Positions 16,141-25,623 of a DNA stretch of 64,000 bases are shown here, piece after piece; position 1 is the stretch's first letter, and each line of letters opens with the position of its first letter. Source of the DNA: Tropicibacter sp. R16_0 (lineage in GTDB: Bacteria > Pseudomonadota > Alphaproteobacteria > Rhodobacterales > Rhodobacteraceae); assembly GCF_017743935.1 (NCBI RefSeq), contig NZ_JAGHRE010000010.1, positions 1-64,000 on the forward strand. The letters run 5' to 3'. A program made the position numbers and the translations under genes. Under the pieces are notes generated by a model that searched no databases, was not told the DNA's origin, and worked only from the letters and a program-made list of their open reading frames with translations.

Positions 16141-18426
16141 TTACAGAATAAAATCCCCATCTGCGAATTGCAGCACCTCGGCATGGGTCACGATATTTGT
16201 GCCATCTCCTGTGCCGGGGCCGATGTATTCCACTTGCCAGCTGATCCCGGCCTCGGTGGTGAAGGCATCTCGCGAGGTGATCGAATACTGGTCGCGGTCA
16301 AAACCAAACACCACCCGATCAACGCCAAAGCCGGTGTCGATGATGTCATCGCCTGCCAGGCCAGTGACCACATCGTCCCCGCCGCCGCTGACGATGAGGT
16401 TGTCGCCATGATCCCCGGCTATGGTGTCGTTACCACCAAAGGTAAAGACATCCTCGATATCGATCAGGCGGTCGCCATCCGTCTCTCCGGCCCAGCCACG
16501 CCCAGCCAGCAGCGATAGGTGCACTGCCGCTCCGTCATTGCCGGCCTGAAGCGTGTCGCGACCTGCCCCGCCATCAACCTTGTCCGGCCCGGCGCTGGCC
16601 ATCATGACGTCATTGCCCGCAAAGCCCCACATCAAATCAAGGTATTGCGTGGCCTCTAGTGTGTCGTCACCAACTGTGCCGTTGATCAGGATACCCGTCT
16701 CAGTGAACTGGTCCGCGACAACATCATAGGTACCGTTGCGGAACTGCAAAAACTCGACCCCAGTGACCAGATCGCGACCAAAGCCAAATCCGGCGTAGCT
16801 GTGTTCGACAAAGTACCCGCTTTCGGAGGAGATCCCTTGGCCAGCAGAACGTGGCGTGATGATCGCCTCATCATAGACGTAGTCGAAGATGGCCGTATCG
16901 ACGCCGCCATTGCCGACCAACGTATCATCGCCATTCAACCCGCGCAGCGTGTCGTCTCCGCCACCCCCTTGCAGGTGGTTTGCGGCGGCGTCGCCTTCGA
17001 AATGCATATCTGTCATGCCGAACGGATCATCGGTATAGATGCGTTCTATGCCGGTATAGACGTCCCCCTGGGCCTCGCCGCCATAGCCGCGGCCGAGTGT
17101 CAGTGACACGAAACTGCCTTCGGAGGCATGGCGGACAACGACGCTATCCTTGGTTCCTGCTCCGCCATCATATGTATCGGCACCGGGGGAGGTGTAGAAT
17201 GAATCCGTGCCTCCGAGGCCCCTTTGGACGTCGCGGCCGACTGTGCCAAAGAAGCGGTCATCGAAACTGGTGGCTGTGATCGCCTCGATCCCGATCAGGG
17301 TCTGGTCCGCGCCATCCGCAGCGTTGAACGCCGTTAGCTCCATTCGGTATGGCATGTCATCAAGGTTAACTTCGCGCATGAGGATACCCTGAATGCCGCC
17401 GCTTATGGCGAAGGTCACAAGGTCATAGCCCGAACCGCCGTCGAGCGTATCATTGCCCACAGAGCCATAGAGCGTATCGTTGCCGGCAAGCCCGCGAAAA
17501 GAGTCGGTAGCATTTGTGCCGTAAAACCGGTCAGGCCCGTTCGTGCCAGTGATCACAGGTTCCTGGACCAAGGGAGCAAGGTCCCGGTCGCGAAAATCAT
17601 CGAAGCGTACAACCTCTACATCGCGAAGGAGTGCTGTCTTGAAGTCACGATGGTTGCCACCGACATAGCGTACCTGCACTGTGTCCGCATCCGTCCGGGT
17701 GATTTCCGCTTCTCGCAGTGGAAAGCCGAAGACAACTGTGTCTTGGCCGTCCCCGCCGTTCACCGTATCGATGGCACTGACCTGGTCAGCCCCACCCACA
17801 AGCCGGAAGATGTCGTCCCCGGCACTGCCGTCAAAGCGGTTCGCTACATCGTCGCGTGTGTTCGTGACGTCAAAGGACGCGCCGGGTGCGTCAGAGATCA
17901 TCTTGATATTCTCGATCCCGATATACCGGTCCCCTGTCGCATCCCCGGTCCAGCCGCGCTCTAGCAGCAGGTTGACAACAATCACCGGATCGTCGGCATG
18001 CCGAGTAATCACCACTGTGTCGCTGCCGTGACCGCCCCAGTATGTGTCCGCGCCGGGGCTGTCGTAGAATGTATCGTTGCGGCTGAGACCCGACAGAATG
18101 TCGTTGCCGACCGTCCCACGCAGTGTGTCTTCCCACACCGTGCCGATCAAACCTTCAACGTTGTAAATGTACTGAAGATCCCCCCGAAGCGAGACCTGTT
18201 GTACGTAAGGCCGGGTCTCAAGATCGACATCTCGCATCACTATGCCTTGGGACAGCCCTGATATTTCGGCGTAGGTGAGCGTGTCTGAACCCGGCCCGCC
18301 ATTGATCGTGTCATTGCCAAGGGTTGCAATCAGTGTGTCGTTGCCGCCCAGACCTTCGTAAAGGTCATCGCGGACGTCGCTGCCTTCAAGGGAGTCGTTG
18401 CTATCCGTGGGGAAACCTACGCTCAT
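16141..18426 (-). CDS. RTX-type calcium-binding secreted protein
   Basis: A 761-residue acidic protein with many glycine- and aspartate-rich RTX nonapeptides (GGNDTLIATLGNDTINGGPG, GDDTLRGLNGDDTLVGNGG, GGDDVVTGLAGDDIIDTG). No N-terminal signal peptide; the last residues, FADGDFIL, fit the acidic-then-hydrophobic C-terminal end of type I secretion substrates. A unit of about 250 residues recurs: RTX block, a GRGWTGDATGD-like segment, then a VEVVRFDDF-like strand, three times with the last copy shortened. No catalytic domain was recognised, so it may be a surface-layer, adhesion or matrix protein. Start ATG 18426 has AGAGG seven bases upstream. No secretion genes are adjacent; 18427-18715 shows no gene. 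Confidence 0.88.
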   Translation of the reverse strand: MSVGFPTDSNDSLEGSDVRDDLYEGLGGNDTLIATLGNDTINGGPGSDTLTYAEISGLSQGIVMRDVDLETRPYVQQVSLRGDLQYIYNVEGLIGTVWEDTLRGTVGNDILSGLSRNDTFYDSPGADTYWGGHGSDTVVITRHADDPVIVVNLLLERGWTGDATGDRYIGIENIKMISDAPGASFDVTNTRDDVANRFDGSAGDDIFRLVGGADQVSAIDTVNGGDGQDTVVFGFPLREAEITRTDADTVQVRYVGGNHRDFKTALLRDVEVVRFDDFRDRDLAPLVQEPVITGTNGPDRFYGTNATDSFRGLAGNDTLYGSVGNDTLDGGSGYDLVTFAISGGIQGILMREVNLDDMPYRMELTAFNAADGADQTLIGIEAITATSFDDRFFGTVGRDVQRGLGGTDSFYTSPGADTYDGGAGTKDSVVVRHASEGSFVSLTLGRGYGGEAQGDVYTGIERIYTDDPFGMTDMHFEGDAAANHLQGGGGDDTLRGLNGDDTLVGNGGVDTAIFDYVYDEAIITPRSAGQGISSESGYFVEHSYAGFGFGRDLVTGVEFLQFRNGTYDVVADQFTETGILINGTVGDDTLEATQYLDLMWGFAGNDVMMASAGPDKVDGGAGRDTLQAGNDGAAVHLSLLAGRGWAGETDGDRLIDIEDVFTFGGNDTIAGDHGDNLIVSGGGDDVVTGLAGDDIIDTGFGVDRVVFGFDRDQYSITSRDAFTTEAGISWQVEYIGPGTGDGTNIVTHAEVLQFADGDFIL

Positions 18427-18715
18427 GCTGAAACCTCTTTGCAAATAAAATAATGCCCCGGCATTCCCAATATGGACGACGGTGTGATTACAGCTTCGCT
18501 TGAATCTGAATGCTGATCAAGGGTTGTGCTCTGTCGGGTGTCTGCAACCGCATCAGCAGGCGGGGCTTGTATCCCTGTGGTGCCAAGTTAGAGTGCGCGA
18601 GCCGGTTCTAGTTTGGCGACTCCTACCAATTGAATTGCAAGCGAATTTGATGTCGGGCAGCTACATTCGGTCACGTGCAAAAATCGGTTGCAGTCCTCGA
18701 ACGCAAAATTGCGGC

Positions 18716-19498
18716 TTACTTGATGATCTGTGTCGCAATGCGTGTCGCGATCAATTCTTCTTCCACCAAAGCGTAGATCTCCTCCGGCGGGGTTCGAAGC
18801 GAGTAGACCATTAAAGACGGATCCACCCCCATCTCGATTAGGTATTCCATGGTTTCGCCTTGGCTGACCTGGATATCTTCCACCGCAAACACTACAGGCA
18901 GCAGTTTCGACTGTTCACAGTAATGCTGGTGCAGTCCAACAACCGAACGAAGAGAAACCGTACGCTCCGTTCCGGCCGCCAAAATGTACGGACAACTGGA
19001 TAGGCAGAACGCGTTTGAGAACACTCCTGTTTGAAGGTCCCGCTCCCTGATGAGGCGGCCAATCTCTTTAGCCTCGGCAACTATTCCCCCTGGGCTGTGC
19101 AAGGCGACCACTTGGGGAACGGTCGAAAGGGTATCCAAGTAATTCTTGAATCTTTCGGCGTCGCCGACTTCGATACCGCCTGACAGCAACACAACCTCAC
19201 CAATGCCATCAACGGATAATTGAGAGAAGTTGAGGCGATCCGAAAATTCGTCTGGCAGCGGGATATCCGACGGCTCGTCCACGGTCAGAAGCCCGGGATT
19301 TGGTCTGTCGGTTCGGTATTCGCGTCTTTGGTCGCCAGGCGACACCGGACCAACAGGCAGCTCTACTGGCTTCCGAAACACGGTCGGAAGATCACGGATC
19401 AATTCGTTTGCAATCAACAGTCCGGCCAATCCAAGTTGGACGATCAAAATTGTTCGCATCCCACCCCGTGGGTCGAATTTTGGAAGCCAACGCATCAT
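18716..19498 (-). CDS. Membrane-anchored ClpP/crotonase-fold protein (possible serine protease)
   Basis: A 260-residue protein with one N-terminal membrane segment (TILIVQLGLAGLLIANELI) and a C-terminal domain like periplasmic ClpP-fold proteins. Key pattern: ALHSPGGIVAEAKEIGRLIR forms the substrate-groove loop, NAFCLSSCPYILAAG carries the nucleophile-position serine, and VGLHQHY the likely catalytic histidine. Ser, His and a later Asp would form a triad. The two cysteines around the serine could form a disulfide in the periplasm. The gene overlaps the upstream membrane-protein gene by four bases, so the two products probably act together. Function unknown. Confidence 0.65.
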   Translation of the reverse strand: MMRWLPKFDPRGGMRTILIVQLGLAGLLIANELIRDLPTVFRKPVELPVGPVSPGDQRREYRTDRPNPGLLTVDEPSDIPLPDEFSDRLNFSQLSVDGIGEVVLLSGGIEVGDAERFKNYLDTLSTVPQVVALHSPGGIVAEAKEIGRLIRERDLQTGVFSNAFCLSSCPYILAAGTERTVSLRSVVGLHQHYCEQSKLLPVVFAVEDIQVSQGETMEYLIEMGVDPSLMVYSLRTPPEEIYALVEEELIATRIATQIIK

Positions 19499-20787
19499 GC
19501 GTCTTGAACTGAGTCAGGTTTAGCTGAGGACGTTCGTTCGTGGATTGCCGCGTCCGCAGCACCCATCGTGATCTCGACATCCTTCATCGCGTTCATTGCA
19601 GCCTTGAGGTCGGCAAGCGTGAGCGTCTCTTCGATGCTCATGCCATCTCGGCCACTTCTGATTGCGGCTTGAGTGATGGCGAGCACGAAGACCAAGACCG
19701 CAGGCAATAGATCAATTGCGATTGCTCCGGCCCAGGACGGAACAAAATTGTGTGCATAACGTATGACGGCATCCGCTGCTGAAATCGGATTGTAGGCGGT
19801 CTCAACCGGCGGTTCCATTTCCAGGACTTCCTGGGCGGCGTTCTTCAAAGTTCGGCTTCGCTGATCAAGCGCATCAAGGACGGAGTTGATTGTGGCGGAT
19901 TGAGCATCTCGAACTGTCGAATTCCGTCCGTCCAGCTCTGGAAGGACTACAGATGCAGGTAGGTCTTCCGCCGCTCGCACGACCAGAGCAGCGACGCTGT
20001 ACTGATTCAGCTGGGAGAGTACTCCAGCCAGCTTGACGCTTTCCTCCGAAAACTGAACCGATCTACGATCAACTGGTCCCGGAGCGACGGTCAGTTCGCG
20101 CATGCGCGCGAGGATTTCGTTACCATCTTGAAAGGCTTCTTCAATCAATGGCTGTTGAGACGCGATTTGCTCTTCCAGGTTTCTGAGTTCTTCGGACTTC
20201 TGGGTAAGCACTCGGAACACAGCGCCTTGACCAGCAGTACCAGACAATTCACCAGATCGTTCCAGTTCCGCGAGTTCTTCGAAGCTCTGTTGTGCGCGCT
20301 CCACCTCGCGGCCTAGTGCTTGACCGCTCAAGGCGATGTCGTGCGCTTGCTCCAAGGCTGATTGGTAATCGCGCACTGTGTTTTCCAAATGCTGCTCTAC
20401 AGCGGCTGATCCAGCGAGAGCTGCTGCGTTCAGCCAGCTCGACATTGCTATGATTGCAATGGACCCAACCATTGTGGAGACGGTGAGGCCAATGAAGCCA
20501 GCGGCTGACCGCATGGAGGGTAACAGTCGCAGCATATAGCTCCAGAAAACGAAAATGCCGACCGAAACTGCAATGGAGTAGGCGACAGCTGCAAAGAACG
20601 AAATCGCTCCGTTGTCTTCCAGCAATGAAGAGACACCAAGGTAGGTATAAATGCCTGATGCGATGGCGAGCACGCCCAGCGCGGCCGGAGTAAACGTTTC
20701 AAGCCAGGCAAGGTGGCTTTCGAGTTCTTTTGCTGTCCGCAGCCCCTTGGCTTCTTCCGCTGTGAGGCGGCCATTTTCGTCTACCAT
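19495..20787 (-). CDS. Four-helix membrane protein with a long coiled-coil insert
   Basis: A 430-residue protein with three hydrophobic segments near residues 33-55, 61-85 and 96-118, a long charged helical region (about 120-340, with heptad-like stretches such as KSEELRNLEEQIASQQPLIE) and a last membrane segment near 355-378. This topology resembles DUF4407-type proteins, though I cannot confirm membership. The insert may be periplasmic and present substrates to the ClpP-like protein encoded next in the operon. No homolog of known function is recognised. Confidence 0.65.
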   Translation of the reverse strand: MVDENGRLTAEEAKGLRTAKELESHLAWLETFTPAALGVLAIASGIYTYLGVSSLLEDNGAISFFAAVAYSIAVSVGIFVFWSYMLRLLPSMRSAAGFIGLTVSTMVGSIAIIAMSSWLNAAALAGSAAVEQHLENTVRDYQSALEQAHDIALSGQALGREVERAQQSFEELAELERSGELSGTAGQGAVFRVLTQKSEELRNLEEQIASQQPLIEEAFQDGNEILARMRELTVAPGPVDRRSVQFSEESVKLAGVLSQLNQYSVAALVVRAAEDLPASVVLPELDGRNSTVRDAQSATINSVLDALDQRSRTLKNAAQEVLEMEPPVETAYNPISAADAVIRYAHNFVPSWAGAIAIDLLPAVLVFVLAITQAAIRSGRDGMSIEETLTLADLKAAMNAMKDVEITMGAADAAIHERTSSAKPDSVQDA

Positions 20788-21114
20788 TGATGAAGCCTTC
20801 CAAGAAAAACTTAAGCAGTGCGCTCAAACTAGCAATGAGCGTCATGGCTTAGGTATCGTCGCTAGAGCCGGATTTGTTACGAACGCTTGCCAATGGTTTT
20901 TGTTTTTTTGCCAACCCCACAGAATTTCGCGGATACGAGCCTGGTATCCACTCGATACAGGCACAGTTTGATGTGACATCGAAACGAGGTAACCAATCCT
21001 TCAGAAACTGGATTCCACACCAGGACACTCGTTGGAAGCGAGTGATCACCTCATCTTCGCACTCTTATCAGGAGGTCGCGCGGGCTTGTGCACATTCCCC
21101 TAGTCAGTGTCTGA
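20788..21114. other. Gene-free region between two minus-strand operons
   Basis: About 330 bases with no credible frame. The stretch next to 20788 should hold the promoter of the membrane-protein pair. An inverted repeat CACTCG-N7-CGAGTG at 21026-21044 lies downstream of the class II aldolase gene; it could end that transcript but has no T run. Confidence 0.5.
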
Positions 21115-21756
21115 TTAGATCTTTCCAAAAGTCTCTTTAAGTTCTGCGACTTGAGCAACATTCAACATCCGAGTTGGCAAACCGCGCAGAGCCACGAGCA
21201 ACTTGGCCGTTTCTTCCAGTTCTTCTGCCGCACAGACAGCTGAGAAGAGGTCCTTTCCCGAAACAACGGGGCCGTGATTGGCCAACAGAACCGCACTATA
21301 TTTGCCGTCCAGTTCACGGATAAATTCACCGGATTTCGGGTCACCGGGCTTAATGTATGGAACCAGTTTGACCGTGCCGACGCGCATCACCACATATGGT
21401 GTAAGCGGTGGAATACAGTCGTCTGGATCAGTGTCTTCCAGGCAGGACAGAGCAGTGGCCCAGGTCGAATGCAGATGAACCACAGCGCCCGCTTCTGGCC
21501 TAGTCTCATAAAAGGCTTGATGCAGAAAAACCTCTTTGGTCGGCTTGTCCCCAGAGACGTGGTTCCCATCCAAATCAATCTTGGCGATGCGCTCGGGGTC
21601 GATATCGCCCAAGGTCGAATTCGTTGGCGTCATGAGGATGCCGTCATGTAGTCGGGCAGAGACGTTGCCCGCAGTGCCAACGGAAAAGCCACGCGCAAAA
21701 AGTGAGGCGCACAGCTCTGACATCTGTTGCCGCAGTGCCTGTTCTTCAGAACTCAT
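21115..21756 (-). CDS. otnC: Class II aldolase-family 3-oxo-tetronate 4-phosphate decarboxylase-like
   Basis: A 213-residue class II aldolase/adducin-fold enzyme. The metal site shows as VVHLHSTWATAL (His-x-His) with a third histidine in LLANHGPVVSG; the N-terminal GTAGNVSARL segment binds the phosphate. Next to an OtnK-type kinase, this family decarboxylates 3-oxo-tetronate 4-phosphate to dihydroxyacetone phosphate. Length and start (ATG overlapping the kinase stop) fit OtnC. Last gene of the operon running down from tctC. L-fuculose-phosphate aldolase-type activity is the alternative. Confidence 0.8.
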   Translation of the reverse strand: MSSEEQALRQQMSELCASLFARGFSVGTAGNVSARLHDGILMTPTNSTLGDIDPERIAKIDLDGNHVSGDKPTKEVFLHQAFYETRPEAGAVVHLHSTWATALSCLEDTDPDDCIPPLTPYVVMRVGTVKLVPYIKPGDPKSGEFIRELDGKYSAVLLANHGPVVSGKDLFSAVCAAEELEETAKLLVALRGLPTRMLNVAQVAELKETFGKI

Positions 21757-23030
21757 TGGCCTGCCTCCATCATTCTCAGCGCTTTTGCGAAGAAGTCTGG
21801 AGCGCCAAAGTTTCCAGACTTCAAAGCCAGCGCAATGGGTTCGGATTTTCCCACGCTCAGGACTGGCACGCCCGGGTCGATTTCTGGACCAATTGACATG
21901 GCCGGTGCCCCCAGTGCCTCAGAGATGGCTTTGGCAACCGCTCCCGACGTCTCCCCTCCTGCCACCACAAGGCGTTTGTACCCCGTTTGGGCAAGTTCTC
22001 GTGCTGTATCTGCAAAAAGCCTGTCCAGCTTTTCGGCCACGGCTTCCTGACCAAATTTGTTTTGGATCGCGCGCACATCATCCGGGCTTCCCGACGAATA
22101 CGCGAGCGGCGCTTGGCCCGGATGCGCTTCGAAGAAATCCAGAAGCGTTTGCGTGGTCACATCACCGGACATGACACCTGGCACATCAATGGCGAAGGAC
22201 GGATGGGATTGTGAATGAACATCAATCTGCCCACGTGTGGCACCCGAGCAGGAGCCGGCAAGGATTGCGGCAGGCCCAGCGATGCCGGTGAACACGCTGC
22301 CAGCACGTTTGGGCGAAGACTCTCTCAAGAAGTTTCTTGGTAGCCCCAATGCTATCCCCGACCCGCCAGTAACGAGCTTGGTATCCTTTAGAGCCTCGCC
22401 CCAGGCCAACAAATCTTCGTCCGAAATCGCATCACCGATCAGAAATCGTTCGTCGACGTTCCGCAAAGCAGTCGCAATCGCCTCTGATCCTTGCTTCACG
22501 ACGCCGATCGACACCAACCCGACCGGTTCTTTGGTTTGATGCTGCAACCATCGCCTGATGTTGGCGTCCGTCATCGGAGTAAGTGGGTGGTTTTCCATCC
22601 CGGACTCGTTCAACAGCTTACCGAGCACAAAGAGATGACCGTTGTAGACGGTGCGCCCTGTTGTCGGAAAGGCCGGACAAAAAACCACCTTTTGCGCACC
22701 CAGTTCATTGGCGAGCGCTTCCGCAACGGGGCCGATATTTCCCTCCTTCGTGGAATCGAAGGTCGAGCAGTATTTGAAGATGAACTGGCGGCATCCTTGC
22801 TCTTTTAGCCAGCGCAGAGCCCGAAGGCTGTCCGCAACAGCTTCTTCAACAGGCGCGGTGCGGCTTTTGAGCGAGATCACACCCGCTTCGATCTCTTCGC
22901 TGGCCGGGGTCGTCGGTATACCTGGGAACTGCGCGGTTCTTAATCCACCTTGCGGCTCGACGCCCTTCGCCAGGGTGTTCGCAATGTCGCTCGCACCAGT
23001 GAAGTCGTCCGCTATGACACCGATTTTCAT
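21753..23030 (-). CDS. otnK: 3-oxo-tetronate kinase-like (four-carbon acid sugar kinase family)
   Basis: A 425-residue DUF1537-family kinase. The N-terminal domain opens with IGVIADDFTGASDIANTLAK, the family hallmark (acid-sugar binding), and the C-terminal nucleotide-binding domain contains VVAGGETSGAVAKAI. Known members phosphorylate 3-oxo-tetronates, D-threonate, or the branched 3-oxo-isoapionate. Pairing with the OtnC-like gene supports 3-oxo-tetronate, giving a route to dihydroxyacetone phosphate. Overlaps both neighbours by ATGA. Exact stereochemistry of the substrate cannot be read from sequence. Confidence 0.87.
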   Translation of the reverse strand: MKIGVIADDFTGASDIANTLAKGVEPQGGLRTAQFPGIPTTPASEEIEAGVISLKSRTAPVEEAVADSLRALRWLKEQGCRQFIFKYCSTFDSTKEGNIGPVAEALANELGAQKVVFCPAFPTTGRTVYNGHLFVLGKLLNESGMENHPLTPMTDANIRRWLQHQTKEPVGLVSIGVVKQGSEAIATALRNVDERFLIGDAISDEDLLAWGEALKDTKLVTGGSGIALGLPRNFLRESSPKRAGSVFTGIAGPAAILAGSCSGATRGQIDVHSQSHPSFAIDVPGVMSGDVTTQTLLDFFEAHPGQAPLAYSSGSPDDVRAIQNKFGQEAVAEKLDRLFADTARELAQTGYKRLVVAGGETSGAVAKAISEALGAPAMSIGPEIDPGVPVLSVGKSEPIALALKSGNFGAPDFFAKALRMMEAGQ

Positions 23031-23824
23031 AGTTCAATGTCCCGCGTCGGCCCTAGATCCAGCCTATGGATATGGGGTTCTGCGCCGACAGGAAAAACCT
23101 CTCGCACAAGTGGATCATGGCCGGGCACGATAAGTCGAGGATGCGAAGCCAACCTCTCGAGCGTCTCGAAACCATCCATCATGTCCTGCAGGTCGACGAC
23201 GATGGGAAAGGCTTTGCGCGCCATGAAATTCTCGTAGTAATGCGAGGCATCAGAGGCGAGTACCATCCACCCGGCTGACGTTCTTACGCGCACACATTGC
23301 AGCCCACGTGAATGCCCGCCGATACAGTGCACCGTGACCCCATCTGCAATCTCGGCTTCTCCATCGTAGAACACGACCTTGCCTGAATAGAGGCGTCTTA
23401 CGACCTCGCAGACATGGTCGGCCGTGAAAGGCGCACGCAGGTGGTCATGGCACATGCAGGGACCTGTCGCGAAGGCCATTTCCGCCGACTGCATGTGCAA
23501 CTTCGCATTGGGGAACATGTGCAGCCCCCCTGCGTGGTCATAGTGAAGATGGGTCACGATGACCTCGGTCACCGCTTCCGGCGCAATGCCTAGGGGCCGC
23601 AAAGCCTCGCGAGGGTCCATCGCGATGGGACGACCACGGGCGGCGGCCTCTTCGGTATCGTAGCCTGTATCGACCAGAATGACTTTGTTGCCGCGTTTGA
23701 GCACCCAAACGAAATAATCCATCGCATGAGGCGCGTCGTGATTGTCATCGATGATGAAACTATCCGCCCGCGTCCGGGCATTTCGATCGGCGTATTTCAC
23801 GGCGTGGATTTCCCAATCGTTCAT
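23027..23824 (-). CDS. Metallo-beta-lactamase-fold hydrolase, AHL-lactonase-like
   Basis: A 265-residue metallo-hydrolase with the HLHYDHAGG zinc motif (about residues 93-101), a further His near GGHSRG and a late GHDPLV. Length and the arrangement of the two zinc sites match the N-acyl homoserine lactonase subgroup. In this operon the more likely job is opening a sugar-acid lactone, feeding the kinase pathway, rather than quenching quorum signals; that is inferred from context. Overlaps its neighbours by ATGA on both sides. Confidence 0.83.
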   Translation of the reverse strand: MNDWEIHAVKYADRNARTRADSFIIDDNHDAPHAMDYFVWVLKRGNKVILVDTGYDTEEAAARGRPIAMDPREALRPLGIAPEAVTEVIVTHLHYDHAGGLHMFPNAKLHMQSAEMAFATGPCMCHDHLRAPFTADHVCEVVRRLYSGKVVFYDGEAEIADGVTVHCIGGHSRGLQCVRVRTSAGWMVLASDASHYYENFMARKAFPIVVDLQDMMDGFETLERLASHPRLIVPGHDPLVREVFPVGAEPHIHRLDLGPTRDIEL

Positions 23825-24108
23825 CGGATAACCTCGGAATATTGGTGAACCACCTTGGTGGCGATCATATCAGCCACTGCCGCATCGAAGGACTGAAAAT
23901 GCGCGCTCTCTAGGTGGGCAGAAAACGCTACGCTGTCATCGTAGACCTCATAGAGAAAAACTGTCTCGGGATCGTCGCCGAGGCAAACGTCAAACTGCTG
24001 GCATCCGGGTTCTTCGCGCAAAGAGGTCGATGCGTTTTCTACCATCAGCGGCAAGAAAGCGTCTCTCGTACCGGGTTTGAGAGTGAAAGTAACAGTGACT
24101 ACAAACAT
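23821..24108 (-). CDS. ABM-superfamily small protein (putative quinol monooxygenase-like)
   Basis: A 95-residue protein of the dimeric alpha-beta barrel (antibiotic biosynthesis monooxygenase) fold: VTFTLKPGTRDAFLPLMVEN at the start, then REEPGCQQFDVCLGDD and FLYEVYDDSVAFSAHLES, which are the family's conserved strands and helix. Members include YgiN-like monooxygenases and LsrG-like isomerases that act on phosphorylated intermediates. Embedded in the sugar-acid operon, an isomerase or auxiliary role is plausible. Confidence 0.8.
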   Translation of the reverse strand: MFVVTVTFTLKPGTRDAFLPLMVENASTSLREEPGCQQFDVCLGDDPETVFLYEVYDDSVAFSAHLESAHFQSFDAAVADMIATKVVHQYSEVIR

Positions 24109-25619
24109 CAGACAGAAAGTCCTTTCAGACGTGAGAAAGCGCGCTTTGCGACGGGCAGTTGGCTGAAGATCAGGCCAATGTTAAGCACCAGTAGAATGGC
24201 CGCACCGGGTCGTGAAAAGAAGACCGAAAGATCCCCGTCCGCCAAGAACAGCGACCGGCGGAAGGTTTCGTCAAACAAGCCGCCCAAAATAACCCCGATC
24301 ACCAACGGCGCGATTGGGTATTTCATCAGGTTCATGAAATAGGCAACGGCGCCGACGCCCAGCATCAGGTAGAGATCATTGATGCCACCGCCGACGCTGA
24401 AAGAGCCGATTGTTGTCAGAACCATCACAACTGGCAAAAAGATGGTCTGCGGGATGGCGAGTATCTTGATAAAGACCCGAGCCGTGAAAAGTCCCATCAG
24501 GAACATCGTCAGGGATGCCAAAACCAGGATCGCAACCACACGCAGAATGATCTCAGGATCAATCGTCGGGCCTGGGATCACGTTGTTGATTTTGAAAGCG
24601 CCCATCAAAGCGGCGGCGGGCGGTGAGCCGGGAATGCCCAACACCAAAAGCGGGATCAGCGCGCCTCCAATGCAGGCGTTGTTTGCGGTCTCAGAACACA
24701 GCAGACCGTCCAATGACCCTTTGCCGAACTTATCGCCCTCGGGAGATACGGTCTTACCGACACCATAGCTGACCCAACCGGCGACATCTTCGCCAACTCC
24801 GGGAAGTGCGCCTACCCCAGTTCCAATCACGCCTGACCGGCCAATGGTGGGCAGATAGCGTCGAATAGAGCGTAGGTTCGGAAGGATACGACCTTTCAGG
24901 GCCAGAACTTTCCCGGCCTCAACGTGCTTCAAACCCTCGATGATTTGGGGGATGGCAAAAGCCCCCATCAAAACTGGCACAACCTGAAATCCGCTCATCA
25001 GGTAAGACCAGCCGAAGGTATAGCGCGGCTCAGACAACAGAGGGTCGAGCCCCACCATGGACATCGCAAGCCCGATCAGACCGGCGATCCATCCTTTGAT
25101 CACCAGGTCTTCGCTCATCAAAGTGCCAGAAAGCAGAATGCCGAACAGGGCCAGCAATGCTTTCTCGGGGCTTGCGATGTTCTTTGAAACCAAAAGCAGC
25201 GCCCAGACAAAAATCAAAAGCGTGATGGTCCCAATGACTGTACCAATGAAACTGGCTGTCGTCGTCAGCCCCAGAGCCTCGCCCCCTCGGCCCGCTTTGG
25301 CCAAAGGGTAGCCGTCCATGGCTGTCGCCGCGCTGGCTGCTGTGCCAGGTATATTCAATAGAATTGAGGGGTAAGAGCCGCCATAAATCGCGCCGACATA
25401 GGCGCCGAGCAACGCGATGAGCGAATAGTCCAATGGGATCTTGTTGCCGAAGAAACCCGTCAGGATCGTCACGGCCAGGGTTGCCGTCAGGCCGGGCAAT
25501 GCGCCGAATGTGATGCCGAGAAACACGGATGCGATCAAATACAGATAGGTCAGCGGGTCCACTGCCAGACCCAAAAAGGCGGTTCCAAATCCAGCCAATT
25601 GCGAAAGGATAAAGTCCAT
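24108..25619 (-). CDS. Tripartite tricarboxylate transporter permease, TctA family
   Basis: A 503-residue membrane protein of about 12 helices. The TctA signature is present: FGALPGLTATLAV near residue 40 and LLNIPGTAASAATAMDGYPL near residue 105, then a second repeat with ALPGVGEDVAGW and GIPGSPPAAALMGA. It is the large channel subunit of a TTT importer, driven by ion gradients and fed by the binding protein TctC. Its stop overlaps the ABM gene start (TGATG). The cargo is probably a hydroxy acid, given the enzymes next to it. Confidence 0.93.
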   Translation of the reverse strand: MDFILSQLAGFGTAFLGLAVDPLTYLYLIASVFLGITFGALPGLTATLAVTILTGFFGNKIPLDYSLIALLGAYVGAIYGGSYPSILLNIPGTAASAATAMDGYPLAKAGRGGEALGLTTTASFIGTVIGTITLLIFVWALLLVSKNIASPEKALLALFGILLSGTLMSEDLVIKGWIAGLIGLAMSMVGLDPLLSEPRYTFGWSYLMSGFQVVPVLMGAFAIPQIIEGLKHVEAGKVLALKGRILPNLRSIRRYLPTIGRSGVIGTGVGALPGVGEDVAGWVSYGVGKTVSPEGDKFGKGSLDGLLCSETANNACIGGALIPLLVLGIPGSPPAAALMGAFKINNVIPGPTIDPEIILRVVAILVLASLTMFLMGLFTARVFIKILAIPQTIFLPVVMVLTTIGSFSVGGGINDLYLMLGVGAVAYFMNLMKYPIAPLVIGVILGGLFDETFRRSLFLADGDLSVFFSRPGAAILLVLNIGLIFSQLPVAKRAFSRLKGLSV

Positions 25620-25623
25620 TCGG

